Assembly: GCA_019751875.1 (NCBI GenBank)
Contig: JAIEMV010000019.1
Coordinates: forward strand, 28,893 to 92,892
Direction: 5' to 3'
DNA: 64,000 bases
Source: Hyphomicrobium sp.
GTDB taxonomy: Bacteria; Pseudomonadota; Alphaproteobacteria; Rhizobiales; Hyphomicrobiaceae
Of this stretch, positions 44,109 to 54,679 are shown in pieces; the stretch's first letter is position 1; every line of letters begins with the position of its first letter. A program made the translations under genes and the position numbers. The notes under the pieces are model-generated. The model had not been told where the DNA came from and searched no databases. It was given only the letters and a program-made list of their open reading frames with translations.

Positions 44109-45068
44109 CTATGCCTGCCTCAGATGCGGCTTGAATATGCGGATGCCTCGCTCTCTCAGGCGCAATGCGAAGCCTGGATGCACCATGGCTATTGTGCGGA
44201 ACAGCCGGCCGCCGGCTGCTTCCGGAATAGTCGAGATCTTTTTGGCCTGTCGCGCCGCTTCAACAGCCAATTTGAATTCTCCCATAGCTTGAGCTCCGGC
44301 TGCAATTGCCCAAAGCCGTTTGGCGATCGCCGCTTTTGCGTCCCATGCAGCTTCTTCTTGCGACAGAGAGGCAAGCGCCCGCATCATGACGCGATAGTGA
44401 GAGCTGAGGCAGGCACGTTGATTGGACTGAGACATTGACGCCGATTGCTTGTAGCTCCGCGTGAGTACGCGAGGTACGCATCTAAACCGCGCCTGGGCCA
44501 ACACCAAATTGAGTTGGATTGCCTGATCCTCATTATACCGCTCCTCGTTCTGAACTTCGAGGGCACGCGACTTCAGGAGAAATTCTCGCCTATACACACC
44601 GCTAATCGCGTTGACCTTGTATTGAATAGAGAACACGAGTGGGGAGTGAGCAAGCAGCGCGGCATCCGGAATTTCAACCACCAGATGCGACGGGTCGTAG
44701 TCAGCACGCTCTTCCGTGCCGACGATCAGGACATCGAAAGGGTCCGGTGAGGTGATCACATCAAGGGCGTTAGATGTGAAATCCTTCAACAGTTCGTCGT
44801 CAGCGTCATGAAAATGGACCCACTCAGCTGTTGTCTCGCTGAGTAGCCGCGCTTTACCTGCAGTGCATCCGATATTTATCGCGCTCTTAACCACCTTCGC
44901 GCCGAAGCCCAGCGCCACGTCTGCGGTCTCATCCGCCGAGCCATCATCGTGAAGAATGATTTCATCGAATGGTGTGTTCTGCGCCGCGGCTGACCGCAGC
45001 AAACGCGGAAGGAATCGAGCCGCGTTGTAGGCGGGGATCAACAGGGCGATCGTCGGGCGCGTGGTCAT
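44109..45068 (-). CDS. glycosyltransferase family 2
   Basis: 319 aa. GT-A fold: IALLIPAYNAARFLPRLLRS, ILHDDGSADETADVAL and DxD-type WVHFHDADDELLKDF (about residue 88). The C-terminal half is helical with Arg and Gln repeats. Its ATG overlaps the stop of the GT4 gene at 45065 (4 nt), so both are likely made together. Confidence 0.86.
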   Translation of the reverse strand: MTTRPTIALLIPAYNAARFLPRLLRSAAAQNTPFDEIILHDDGSADETADVALGFGAKVVKSAINIGCTAGKARLLSETTAEWVHFHDADDELLKDFTSNALDVITSPDPFDVLIVGTEERADYDPSHLVVEIPDAALLAHSPLVFSIQYKVNAISGVYRREFLLKSRALEVQNEERYNEDQAIQLNLVLAQARFRCVPRVLTRSYKQSASMSQSNQRACLSSHYRVMMRALASLSQEEAAWDAKAAIAKRLWAIAAGAQAMGEFKLAVEAARQAKKISTIPEAAGGRLFRTIAMVHPGFALRLRERGIRIFKPHLRQA

Positions 45069-46363
45069 CGCGAGCTCTTGGCTAGAAGCTTTTTCGCAAC
45101 CCGGCGCGCAAAGTGTCCTCCCATCGCGCGCAATGGAACTGGATCCAAAAGGGCTTCGAAGCCGCAGCTGGCGTTTGGTTCCGACTTCAACATGCGAATG
45201 AGCCAGTCGTTGGGCTTCTGAGGTCGGCTCGCGTGAAAGCTTCGGATCGCCTCGTCATAGGCGGCTAGACGCTGCTCTGCGATCCGCGCTGGATCAAGGT
45301 CGATGCGGATCGTCTCTCGGCCTGCGGCGCCAATCTCGCGTCGACGTCTCTCAGGCATGGACAGAACGCGATCGATGACGGCCGCAAGGGCTTTGGCGCT
45401 GCCTGCTTCAAAGGTGAAGCCGTTCTCCCCGTCAATTATAAGTTCGCTTGCGCCTGCTCCAGTGGAGACAATGGTGGGGCGTGCAGCCGCCATGGACTCG
45501 ACCGCGGTGAAATTGAACACGTCCCAGGTTGACGGCACGACATTGAACATTGCCGTGGCCTGCAGCGCGAAGACGTGTTCGCGCGGGATCGCCGGCGCAT
45601 GATGCAAGCTGACACCCCATACACCGGGGAAATCCACGGCAAGCCGGCGATCGGCCGGCCATTCACCGGACGCCCACGGCTTGACGCCGCCATGCCATCT
45701 GATTTGAGGCCCGCGACTTTCTAACAGCCGAAGCGCCTCACATAGGATGTGTGGACCTTTCCATCGTTGCAGGCGCCCAAACACACGCCCAACATTTTCA
45801 ATGGCCAAGTCGCTGGGCAGCTGCGGGAGCGGAAACGCAGGTCGGATCATGTCGACGGCCCGCCCGGTGACATGCTCCCAAAAGCGTTGATTGGCCCGGC
45901 TATAAGTCTGCACGCGATGGGCGCACCGAAGCAGTTGCGGCTCAATCAACTGGACCAAGGCTTGCTCGAGGTCTGCGCCTTGCTGCGGGTCGTGCTCGGC
46001 AAGCTGCCCCATGCTGCCGTGGCATTGGACAATATAGGGTATCCGCTGTTCGAGCACAGCCGGGACAAAGCCCAGGGGCCAATCGCAGACTTCCAGAATA
46101 TCGGCACCCTTCGCAAGCCCACGGACATAGGCGTCGTTCGCGACAGCGAGATATCGGCTCAGCGTACGGGGGAACAACGGAAGGTGATTGTTCGTGTCAT
46201 CGAGTGTCCGTGTGAAAGGATCGGCATCGATCGCATTCGGGTGCAGCGCCTCGATCAGATTACCGGCAAGGCTGGGGGCATAGAACGAGTGGATTCCTCC
46301 GCTGCCCAAATCCGGCAGTAGGACCGTGCTGGAAATCTGCATCTTCGGCACGGCGCCGCTCAC
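45065..46363 (-). CDS. glycosyltransferase family 4
   Basis: 432 aa; ATG at 46342 (MQISSTVLLPDLG) is an alternative start. GT-B motifs: ENVGRVFGRLQRWKGPHILC and a C-terminal stretch WDVFNFTAVESMAAARPTIV (E-x7-E-like), followed by VSTGAGASELIIDGENGFTF. The N-terminal half has the accepting-domain stretch GFVPAVLEQRIPYIVQCHG. Donor not deducible. Confidence 0.86.
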   Translation of the reverse strand: MSGAVPKMQISSTVLLPDLGSGGIHSFYAPSLAGNLIEALHPNAIDADPFTRTLDDTNNHLPLFPRTLSRYLAVANDAYVRGLAKGADILEVCDWPLGFVPAVLEQRIPYIVQCHGSMGQLAEHDPQQGADLEQALVQLIEPQLLRCAHRVQTYSRANQRFWEHVTGRAVDMIRPAFPLPQLPSDLAIENVGRVFGRLQRWKGPHILCEALRLLESRGPQIRWHGGVKPWASGEWPADRRLAVDFPGVWGVSLHHAPAIPREHVFALQATAMFNVVPSTWDVFNFTAVESMAAARPTIVSTGAGASELIIDGENGFTFEAGSAKALAAVIDRVLSMPERRRREIGAAGRETIRIDLDPARIAEQRLAAYDEAIRSFHASRPQKPNDWLIRMLKSEPNASCGFEALLDPVPLRAMGGHFARRVAKKLLAKSSR

Positions 46364-46429
46364 TGACGTTCTCTGCCGACTGGCCAGAAAATACGCGCCC
46401 CAAAGCGCCGCAGCACCATGATCTGGACG

Positions 46430-47722
<1,293 letters not shown>

Positions 47723-47723
47723 G

Positions 47724-48671
47724 TCAAACCATATCCGCGAACGTGCGTTCGGTTGCGCGGAAGTAGCGAATACCGAACCACAGGAAAAAGGCGACAACGC
47801 CGAGGCTCAGCGCGAAGCCCGGCCAGTAGATCTGGCTCTCTCCTCCCAGAAGGCACCAGCGGAAGCCGTCGATTACGCCGACCACGGGGTTCAGACCGTA
47901 CAGTAGTCGCCACTGTTCCGGTACGACGGCACTCGAAAACCCGACGGGGGACACGTATAGGCCGAATTGCACAATGAAAGGGATGATGTAGCGGAAGTCC
48001 CGATATCTGACGTTGAGCGCCGTAATCCAAAGTGCCGGCCCGATGCTCGCGAGCACGGCAAGAGCGATGAACGCCGGCAGGAATAGGATCTGCCAATTTG
48101 GGACAAAGCCAAACCAAACCATGAGAAGTGCCAGCATGGCGAAGTTGACGGCGAAATCGACCAGCGCGACCACAGCGGTCGCTGTGGGAATGACAAGTCT
48201 TGGAAAATACACCTTCGAGATCAAGTTCGCATTGCCGACGAGGCTATTGGAGGCCTCAGAGAGGATACCGGAGAACAAGAACCACGGGAGCATGCCGGCG
48301 AACACGAGGATGGGATAGGGCACCGATCCGTCCGAGGGGAGTTTCGCGATTTGGCCGAAGATGATCGTGAATACGACCATTGTTAGGAAAGGCCGAACGA
48401 TTGCCCAGGCGACGCCGATCACTGTCTGCTTGTATCGGACAGCCACGTCGCGCCAGGCAAGGATGGCGAACAACTCCCGATAGTGCCAAATGTCGCGCCA
48501 GTAATTGCGCTCGGCGCGGCCGGCTTCGAGGATTGTGATCAATTGCGAAGGCTCGTCGCCCTTCATCGCGGCTTGTGTGCTCGTCGTCGCGCTGGCTGCG
48601 GTGACCTTATGATCGCCAAGGACGTTCATTCGAGGATCAGCAGGCAAGACGTTGGACGAGGTCGTCGACAT
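47724..48671 (-). CDS. wzm: polysaccharide ABC transporter permease (Wzm)
   Basis: 315 aa from ATG 48671, which overlaps the upstream GT gene by 35 nt; ATG 48629 gives 301 aa and no overlap. No strong ribosome site separates them. ABC-2 permease: [20 protein letters not shown], followed by six hydrophobic segments (for example [34 protein letters not shown]). The combination with the Wzt-type ATPase marks an ABC-dependent glycan exporter in a locus that otherwise looks Wzx/Wzy-like. Confidence 0.9.
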   Translation of the reverse strand: MSTTSSNVLPADPRMNVLGDHKVTAASATTSTQAAMKGDEPSQLITILEAGRAERNYWRDIWHYRELFAILAWRDVAVRYKQTVIGVAWAIVRPFLTMVVFTIIFGQIAKLPSDGSVPYPILVFAGMLPWFLFSGILSEASNSLVGNANLISKVYFPRLVIPTATAVVALVDFAVNFAMLALLMVWFGFVPNWQILFLPAFIALAVLASIGPALWITALNVRYRDFRYIIPFIVQFGLYVSPVGFSSAVVPEQWRLLYGLNPVVGVIDGFRWCLLGGESQIYWPGFALSLGVVAFFLWFGIRYFRATERTFADMV

Positions 48672-49716
48672 GGCGCGCAAAATTCTCGAACGCGAAGCGG
48701 CCAACGGAGTTGGCGTCGGCCTTCGCTGACCCTGCAAGTGCTGACACGAGTGTTTCTGTTAAAGCGTCCTCATCCTCCGGATCAATCATCCTGCCGATCA
48801 AACCATCCGCTAGTGCATCGGCGCTTCCATCCCGATTTCCCCCGATAACTGGTAGTCCCGTTGCGGCGGCTTCCAAAAATACTATTCCAAAACCTTCCTT
48901 TGTGCTCGGCATTGCAAAGACCTTCGACGACCGATAGAGGCTCAAAACGTCTGTGTCACTGCGCCCGCCGAGGAACAGCACAACTGAGCTCAGACCTCTC
49001 CGAGCTACGTCCTGTTGCAGCTCAGCCCGAGCATCCCCGTCGCCGACAATGACGTATCGGGCATCGGGATGGAATTTCAGAATGCTCGGCAAGATCTGAA
49101 AGATCCTATGGTGCCCCTTATAGAAGTCGGCACTGGAGAGGCGAGAGACCGTCAGGATCACTTTTTGGTCCGCTAGGCCAAGCTGCTCCATGAAGCGCTG
49201 ATCCGCTGGTCCTGGCGAAAACATCGGTCGAACAGTGTTGGGGAGCACCCGCACTCGCTCAGGCTCAATGTTGGCCCATGCCAACAGCTTCCGCTTGGTG
49301 TGCCGGCTTACCGTCGTGATGAGCTGAGAGTGCTCTGCAGCGTAACGAATAATAGGATCGGGGCGTCTCCAGGCATCGACCCCGTGCGTCTGCAGCCAGA
49401 GCGGAACTTGTGCAGTCCGGCCGATCAAAGCCGCCAAAGGCATATGATAGAGATGGCCGCAGAATATGGCATCGAATGGCCAGGATTGCATGGCCGCTGA
49501 CACCGATCGTGCCACGTAGGTTGTTCGCGCCCGGCTTGCATCCAGCTGCCGCACCTTTGTTGGAAGAGCATCACCTCCGCTGCTACCTAGTCTGGGCACA
49601 ACGACAACCTCAGACACAGAGTTTGATTTTGAGAGAGCCCACAGTAGGTCGCGATTATACTGCGCAATCCCGCCGGAACCACCGAACGCTTCAGTCATGA
49701 GGGCAAGTATGCGCAA
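48637..49716 (-). CDS. glycosyltransferase family 4
   Basis: 359 aa. Start MRILALMTEAFGGSGGIAQY is the usual form of this family. GT-B motifs: KVILTVSRLSSADFYKGHHR, then MPSTKEGFGIVFLEAAATGL (E-x7-E, about residue 273). The gene directly precedes the ABC permease and overlaps it if the long start is used. Donor unknown. Confidence 0.88.
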   Translation of the reverse strand: MRILALMTEAFGGSGGIAQYNRDLLWALSKSNSVSEVVVVPRLGSSGGDALPTKVRQLDASRARTTYVARSVSAAMQSWPFDAIFCGHLYHMPLAALIGRTAQVPLWLQTHGVDAWRRPDPIIRYAAEHSQLITTVSRHTKRKLLAWANIEPERVRVLPNTVRPMFSPGPADQRFMEQLGLADQKVILTVSRLSSADFYKGHHRIFQILPSILKFHPDARYVIVGDGDARAELQQDVARRGLSSVVLFLGGRSDTDVLSLYRSSKVFAMPSTKEGFGIVFLEAAATGLPVIGGNRDGSADALADGLIGRMIDPEDEDALTETLVSALAGSAKADANSVGRFAFENFARHVDDLVQRLAC

Positions 49717-49717
49717 T

Positions 49718-51556
49718 TCAGGCTGCCGGTAGCGGCTTGCGGAGCGACGGCTGAAGGCTATCAGCGCTGGCAGCGATTGTTTTGCTCCAGCCTCGCGCCG
49801 ACGGTGTGTTCACCGCAGACCGCATCCACTCTTCAATCGGCGTCTTGAACCCCCTCTTAGGACGGCGAACGACGGCTTCAGACAAAGCGGTCGCCGGAGC
49901 GCCAGCGAGCAGGCTTTTCCCGTTTTTCAAACCTGCGACTGCTATTGGCGCCATGGACTGGAGAAGGACACTATCGATCAGCGGCACTCGCACCTCGAGA
50001 GAGTGCGCCATGCTGGCCCAGTCTGTGTCACGAAGCAGTTGGTTGCGCATGTAGAGCGTCGACTCGAGCGTGGAAATCTTTCCATGAGCACTGGCGGGTG
50101 TCGGGCGCAATTGCGCGCCTACTCTTCGTACCGGGTCGAGACGATCCAGTCCCATTCTAAGTATATCAGGGTTGATAACGTCGCTCAGCTCCCAAGGCAT
50201 GAAAAGCCCGCGGCGCAGCAGATAGGCGCCCGCGTAAGAGCCGCCCAATTCGACCATGCCGGCCGCTTTCGGATTCATTCCCAGCCGGCGAACTAACGGG
50301 CGACACACGGCGCGTGTCATGCGACCGAGGCCAGGCACATGCGACGGTCCGCTCATCAGGCGGACCCAGTTCGGCACGTCTTTGAACGAGGGATAGCCGC
50401 CGAAGACCTCATCACCTCCCAGGCCCGAGATAACCACCTTGAGCCCCAATTCCGCCGCGGCTTTTGAGACGAACCAAGTATTGAGACCATCAACCGAGGG
50501 CTGATCCATCGCTTCGAGCACGCGAGGAAGATCGGCCTCAAACTCGCTGCGCGTTACGACGCGCGTTGCGTGTCGCGCACCATAGAGACGAGCAACGATC
50601 TCAGCCAGCGGTGCCTCGTCGTCCGGACAACCTTGAAACTCATCGAAGGTGAGCGTCACCGTCTGGATGTCTTGCTGACCGGCGTCACGCATGAGGCCGA
50701 CAACTGCACCGGAATCTATACCGCCCGACAGGAAAGCCCCGACAGGTACGTCGGCGATGAGATGATGGCGCACACTATCCAGGAGCGCGTGCCGAATGTG
50801 CTCTTGCGCTTCGGCTAGCGTCGGCACGTTGCGACTGCGCGCGGCAATCTCGGAGTTGGCATAAACCTGCGCGATGGAATGATATCGCCGAGGCGTATCG
50901 GCGCCGATCTGATCGACCCTGAGCGTCGTTCCGGCGGGCAAGGCTCGGATGGCCTGATAGGTCGTGAACGGCTCTGGCACGCTCCCCCACAAATAGAATC
51001 CCACGATACCGGCCGGCTCTGCATCCCTTGAGACAACGCCCCCGGCCAGCAGCGCCTTGACCTGCGATGCAAAGCGGAACGTCCATCCATCGTCAGCATA
51101 GTATAGAGGTTTGATGCCGTACGGGTCCCTCGCGAGAAAGGTCCTCCGGCGCCGTTCATCCCATATTGCGAAAGCAAACATGCCGCGAAGATCGTGCACC
51201 ATCGCTTCACCTTTGTCGGCATACAGGTGAAGGAGAACTTCGGTGTCTGAGTTGCTGCGAAAGACGTAGCCCTTGGCTTCGAGGCCACGTCGAAGCTCCC
51301 GGTAGTTATAAATCTCACCATTGAATGTCACGCTCAGCGAGCCGTCATCATTCAACATCGGCTGAGCACCGGCCTGCGAAAGATCAATGATCGACAACCG
51401 CCGATGGCCAAAGCCGATCCGACCATCTTTGGAGATCCACTCACCTTTCCCGTCTGGCCCGCGCGCCGCCATGTGTTCTCGCGTGCGTACAAGTTCGTCG
51501 CGATCGATCGGATTGGCCGCATAGTGATAGGCGAAGATGCCATTGATGCCGCACAT
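49718..51556 (-). CDS. asnB: glutamine-hydrolysing asparagine synthetase-like amidotransferase
   Basis: 612 aa. It begins MCGINGIFAY, so the glutaminase Cys2 is present; other motifs are RGPDGKGEWIS, FGHRRLSIIDLSQAGAQPM, DGSLSVTFNGEIYNYREL and the ATP loop FLSGGIDSGAVVGLM (about residue 260). Unlike the lasso cyclase at 24450 this can use glutamine. In EPS and LPS loci such AsnB/WbpS-like enzymes may amidate uronic acid residues; that would fit the Ugd and 4-epimerase genes. Free asparagine synthesis is the alternative. Confidence 0.88.
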   Translation of the reverse strand: MCGINGIFAYHYAANPIDRDELVRTREHMAARGPDGKGEWISKDGRIGFGHRRLSIIDLSQAGAQPMLNDDGSLSVTFNGEIYNYRELRRGLEAKGYVFRSNSDTEVLLHLYADKGEAMVHDLRGMFAFAIWDERRRRTFLARDPYGIKPLYYADDGWTFRFASQVKALLAGGVVSRDAEPAGIVGFYLWGSVPEPFTTYQAIRALPAGTTLRVDQIGADTPRRYHSIAQVYANSEIAARSRNVPTLAEAQEHIRHALLDSVRHHLIADVPVGAFLSGGIDSGAVVGLMRDAGQQDIQTVTLTFDEFQGCPDDEAPLAEIVARLYGARHATRVVTRSEFEADLPRVLEAMDQPSVDGLNTWFVSKAAAELGLKVVISGLGGDEVFGGYPSFKDVPNWVRLMSGPSHVPGLGRMTRAVCRPLVRRLGMNPKAAGMVELGGSYAGAYLLRRGLFMPWELSDVINPDILRMGLDRLDPVRRVGAQLRPTPASAHGKISTLESTLYMRNQLLRDTDWASMAHSLEVRVPLIDSVLLQSMAPIAVAGLKNGKSLLAGAPATALSEAVVRRPKRGFKTPIEEWMRSAVNTPSARGWSKTIAASADSLQPSLRKPLPAA

Positions 51557-51714
51557 CTAGATGCAAGCCGGTTCGCATTTTGGCGGAGCATTGGCCGGCA
51601 ACTTTTTGTGCCAAGCACAGACCGTGCGGTCGTGTTCATGCACGAGGCTGGTGTCGCTCAGCGGCATATGAGCCCCACGCGCGATCGCCTCGAATGCTTG
51701 GCGAGCAATGTCGC

Positions 51715-52707
51715 TCAGCTTTCAACCGGGATCGGTTCGGGGTGCCGGAGCGCATTGCTTCCCTCGGACAGCAACCTTTCGAAGTAGCCGATCGTGTGCC
51801 GCAAGCCTTCTTTCAGTGGGACCGTTGGCGCCCAGTTCAATGTTTCACGTGCCAATTTGATATTGGGCTGGCGTTGCTTGGGATCATCTTGTGGCAACGG
51901 TAGATAGATGAGCTTTGACTTGGACCCCGTCAACTCAAGGACGAGTTCGGCCAGTTCATTCATCGTGAACTCGCCCGGACTGCCCAGGTTCACAGGGCCG
52001 GTGACATGCTTTGGAGAATTCATCAGCCGGATGAACCCTTCGATCAAATCGTCGACATAACAGAAGGATCGCGTTTGAGTGCCCTGGCCGAATATTGTAA
52101 TCGGCTCGCCCTTCAGAGCCTGGACGACAAAGTTCGACACCACGCGCCCGTCGTTGGGATGCATCCGCGGGCCGTAGGTGTTGAAGATACGGGCAACCTT
52201 GATCTCGAGTTTGTGTTGGCGCCAGTAGTCGAAAAACAGCGTCTCAGCACAACGTTTACCTTCGTCGTAACATGAGCGCGGGCCTATGGGGTTGACGTTG
52301 CCCCAATACTCTTCGGGCTGCGGGTGGGTGCTCGGATCGCCATAGACTTCCGATGTCGAGGCTTGGAAGATCTTCGCCTTGAGGCGCTTGGCGAGCCCCA
52401 ACATGTTGATGGCGCCATGGACGCTTGTCTTCGTCGTCTGCACGGGATCATGCTGATAGTGAACCGGTGAGGCGGGGCAAGCGAGGTTGTAGATTTCGTC
52501 CACCTCCACGTAGAGGGGGAATGTCACGTCGTGGCGCATGAATTCAAAACGCGGGTGGCCAATGAGGTGCTCGATATTGCGTTTGGAGCCCGTAAAGAGG
52601 TTATCGAGACAGATGATGTCATGACCATCGCTTAGAAGGCGATCACACAGGTGGGATCCTAAAAAGCCGGCACCGCCTGTAATCAAAATTGTCTTTTCTC
52701 GCCGCAA
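51715..52707 (-). CDS. UDP-glucuronate decarboxylase (UDP-xylose synthase)
   Basis: 330 aa. Extended SDR: NAD motif [18 protein letters not shown], catalytic Tyr/Lys in [10 protein letters not shown] (YxxxK, about residue 147-151), and [20 protein letters not shown] near residue 175. These are typical of the bacterial UXS family, which decarboxylates UDP-GlcA to UDP-xylose. It uses the same precursor as the 4-epimerase, so UDP-GlcA is a branch point. The 158-nt gap to asnB holds no gene. Confidence 0.93.
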   Translation of the reverse strand: MRREKTILITGGAGFLGSHLCDRLLSDGHDIICLDNLFTGSKRNIEHLIGHPRFEFMRHDVTFPLYVEVDEIYNLACPASPVHYQHDPVQTTKTSVHGAINMLGLAKRLKAKIFQASTSEVYGDPSTHPQPEEYWGNVNPIGPRSCYDEGKRCAETLFFDYWRQHKLEIKVARIFNTYGPRMHPNDGRVVSNFVVQALKGEPITIFGQGTQTRSFCYVDDLIEGFIRLMNSPKHVTGPVNLGSPGEFTMNELAELVLELTGSKSKLIYLPLPQDDPKQRQPNIKLARETLNWAPTVPLKEGLRHTIGYFERLLSEGSNALRHPEPIPVES

Positions 52708-53007
52708 CGCCCATCTCCGATAAATAGGTTTCGGGTTATTCGATCCCTTATTTGTCGGCCCATCGTCGGCCGTTTATCATGCACTTACGCGCAAATAGAC
52801 GCCCATGACGGCGGCAGATTCAGACAAGCCTCACATGCTACGAAATTCAAAACACGGAAGGCTGCTGTTTGACAATACTGGGCGCTGAACACGCTACCGC
52901 ACTTAGGGTGACTCTAAAGTCATCCTACTTATCAGTTTCTACTCACACCTCACTGGTCGGTCGGAGACATAGCTGCATCGCAGCGAAATCAGCTTACTGG
53001 CTGATCT
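52708..53007. other. 300-bp intergenic region before the UDP-xylose synthase gene
   Basis: No gene found. It is AT-richer than average around 52840-52990 and likely carries the promoter of the - strand run that starts at 52707. A near-inverted repeat, GGTGACTCTAAAGTCATCC, lies near 52906-52924 and may be a regulatory or terminator element of the transcript ending at 53008. Confidence 0.45.
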
Positions 53008-54495
53008 TTAGGCTGCAAGGCGAGATTTATCTCCGAGGTCACCCAACCCCTTCAAGGAGCGCCAAGCTTCCGTGATCGCGTCAGCTTCGACCCGTTCACC
53101 GGAAACGATCATCCGAAGCGTGTGCGCCAAGATCTTTACGTCGAGCTTCAACGAGGCGTTGCGTATGTACCAAAGATCTAAAGCCGCTTTATCGTTCATT
53201 GACACCTGACGGCCACCCATAACCTGAGCCCAGCCGGTCAACCCGGGCCGAACGAGGAGACGCGCGGAATGCTGTGGCTCCATCTCAGAGATCACCAGGG
53301 GCCGTGGCCCGATAATCGACATGTGCCCCATGAGAATGTTGAACAATTGTGGCAACTCATCGAGACGCGATCGACGCAGAAATTGTCCCGTTCGCGAGGT
53401 TCTATCAGTGTCTGCTTTTCGGGCGCCCACCTCGTCGATGGCGGAACCCATCGTTCGGAACTTGAGCATTGTGAAGGGGTAGCCGCCAAGTCCGCGCCGT
53501 TGCTGAGCGAAGAGTATTGGCAAACCAGTCTCCCAAGCCACGAACAGCGCAATCAGCACGAAAAGGGGAAAGATCAGCACAATCACGGCTGCTGCGATTA
53601 CGACATCGACGATTCGCTTGAGTGTCCAGTAGGGACGATGTACGACGCGTGCAAATTGCTGATTTGCCGCCACGAGTGTTTGGTCTTCTGCGGTGACCGC
53701 AGCCACTTGGAACCGCTCGAAGGACGCGTTGTTCAGGCCCATGCGCTCTTCCAGAAACAAAACGGGGATGTTCCGCGATGTTTCGATGGCCGCGAGGGCG
53801 CTGCGATCCGATGCGGTGAGGCTCTCCAGGGCGATGGTGACCACGATCTTATGGACGTTCACACCATGCACGGCAAGATTGGCTACAATATCTTCGAGCT
53901 CGGTTGGGGTCCCAAGTATCTTGTGCCGACGCACAAGCCGACCTGCATGTCTCGGCTTCTGCGCCAGAATACCGGCGACGTTTGCACGCCCGCCCGTCAA
54001 CTCGTCAATTGATGCGAGATAGAGTTCGGTGAGCGGTCCTAGGCCGACGATCAGAACCGTCTCTACCGCAGCACCTGGCGTTTCCGAGAACTGTTTTGGA
54101 CGACAGCGGTAGCGATGGTAGGCGCGTACCAGAAGCCGGCCAGACAATAGGGCGAAAAACAACGTGATCAGCTGAATGAAGGGTAGGGACCTCGGAACGC
54201 CGACCATTCGATCAACAGTGAAGGCAACGGCGGAGGTTCCGGCAACGATGAGAATCGACGCTTGTGCGAGCTTGGCAAAATCGGCAGGGCCACTGAACCG
54301 CCACATCGAGCGATTGAGGTTCATCGCGGGGAGAACAAGGATCGCGCTCAAGGCGGTCGCCCAAAGGTAGGGGGCCGCGCTAGCGTAGCGAGCAGGTTGA
54401 AAATCCAGATTATCGCGAAGTAAGAAGCTCGCGAACGTCGCACCGGCGACCAGCACAAAATCCGCAAGGAGGAGACCGAATCGTCGATGTGTCAT
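53008..54495 (-). CDS. undecaprenyl-phosphate glycosylphosphotransferase (EPS initiation)
   Basis: 495 aa. The N-terminal half has four hydrophobic segments and a Rossmann-like cytoplasmic domain (VLIVGLGPLTELYLASIDEL). The C-terminal catalytic half of the PssY/WcaJ/WbaP family is clear: a membrane anchor (VDVVIAAAVIVLIFPLFVLI), then QQRRGLGGYPFTMLKFRTM, LRRSRLDELPQLFNILMGHM and RPGLTGWAQVMGGR. It links the first sugar phosphate to undecaprenyl phosphate, the first step of EPS repeat assembly. Confidence 0.94.
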   Translation of the reverse strand: MTHRRFGLLLADFVLVAGATFASFLLRDNLDFQPARYASAAPYLWATALSAILVLPAMNLNRSMWRFSGPADFAKLAQASILIVAGTSAVAFTVDRMVGVPRSLPFIQLITLFFALLSGRLLVRAYHRYRCRPKQFSETPGAAVETVLIVGLGPLTELYLASIDELTGGRANVAGILAQKPRHAGRLVRRHKILGTPTELEDIVANLAVHGVNVHKIVVTIALESLTASDRSALAAIETSRNIPVLFLEERMGLNNASFERFQVAAVTAEDQTLVAANQQFARVVHRPYWTLKRIVDVVIAAAVIVLIFPLFVLIALFVAWETGLPILFAQQRRGLGGYPFTMLKFRTMGSAIDEVGARKADTDRTSRTGQFLRRSRLDELPQLFNILMGHMSIIGPRPLVISEMEPQHSARLLVRPGLTGWAQVMGGRQVSMNDKAALDLWYIRNASLKLDVKILAHTLRMIVSGERVEADAITEAWRSLKGLGDLGDKSRLAA

Positions 54496-54679
54496 TGGTA
54501 CTTGAGCACATAAACCAAAAAATCGATGTTGATGATCAGGATTGCAGGTTTAGCACAGCAAAGATAACTCGCATACATGCTGCACGGACCTCATGCTCGC
54601 AGATCCTCTCCTGCGTGTTGTTAAACACACAAGGGCGCCCTGTTTGACGATTGATGGCGTGGACGCGCCGCACCGCGAA

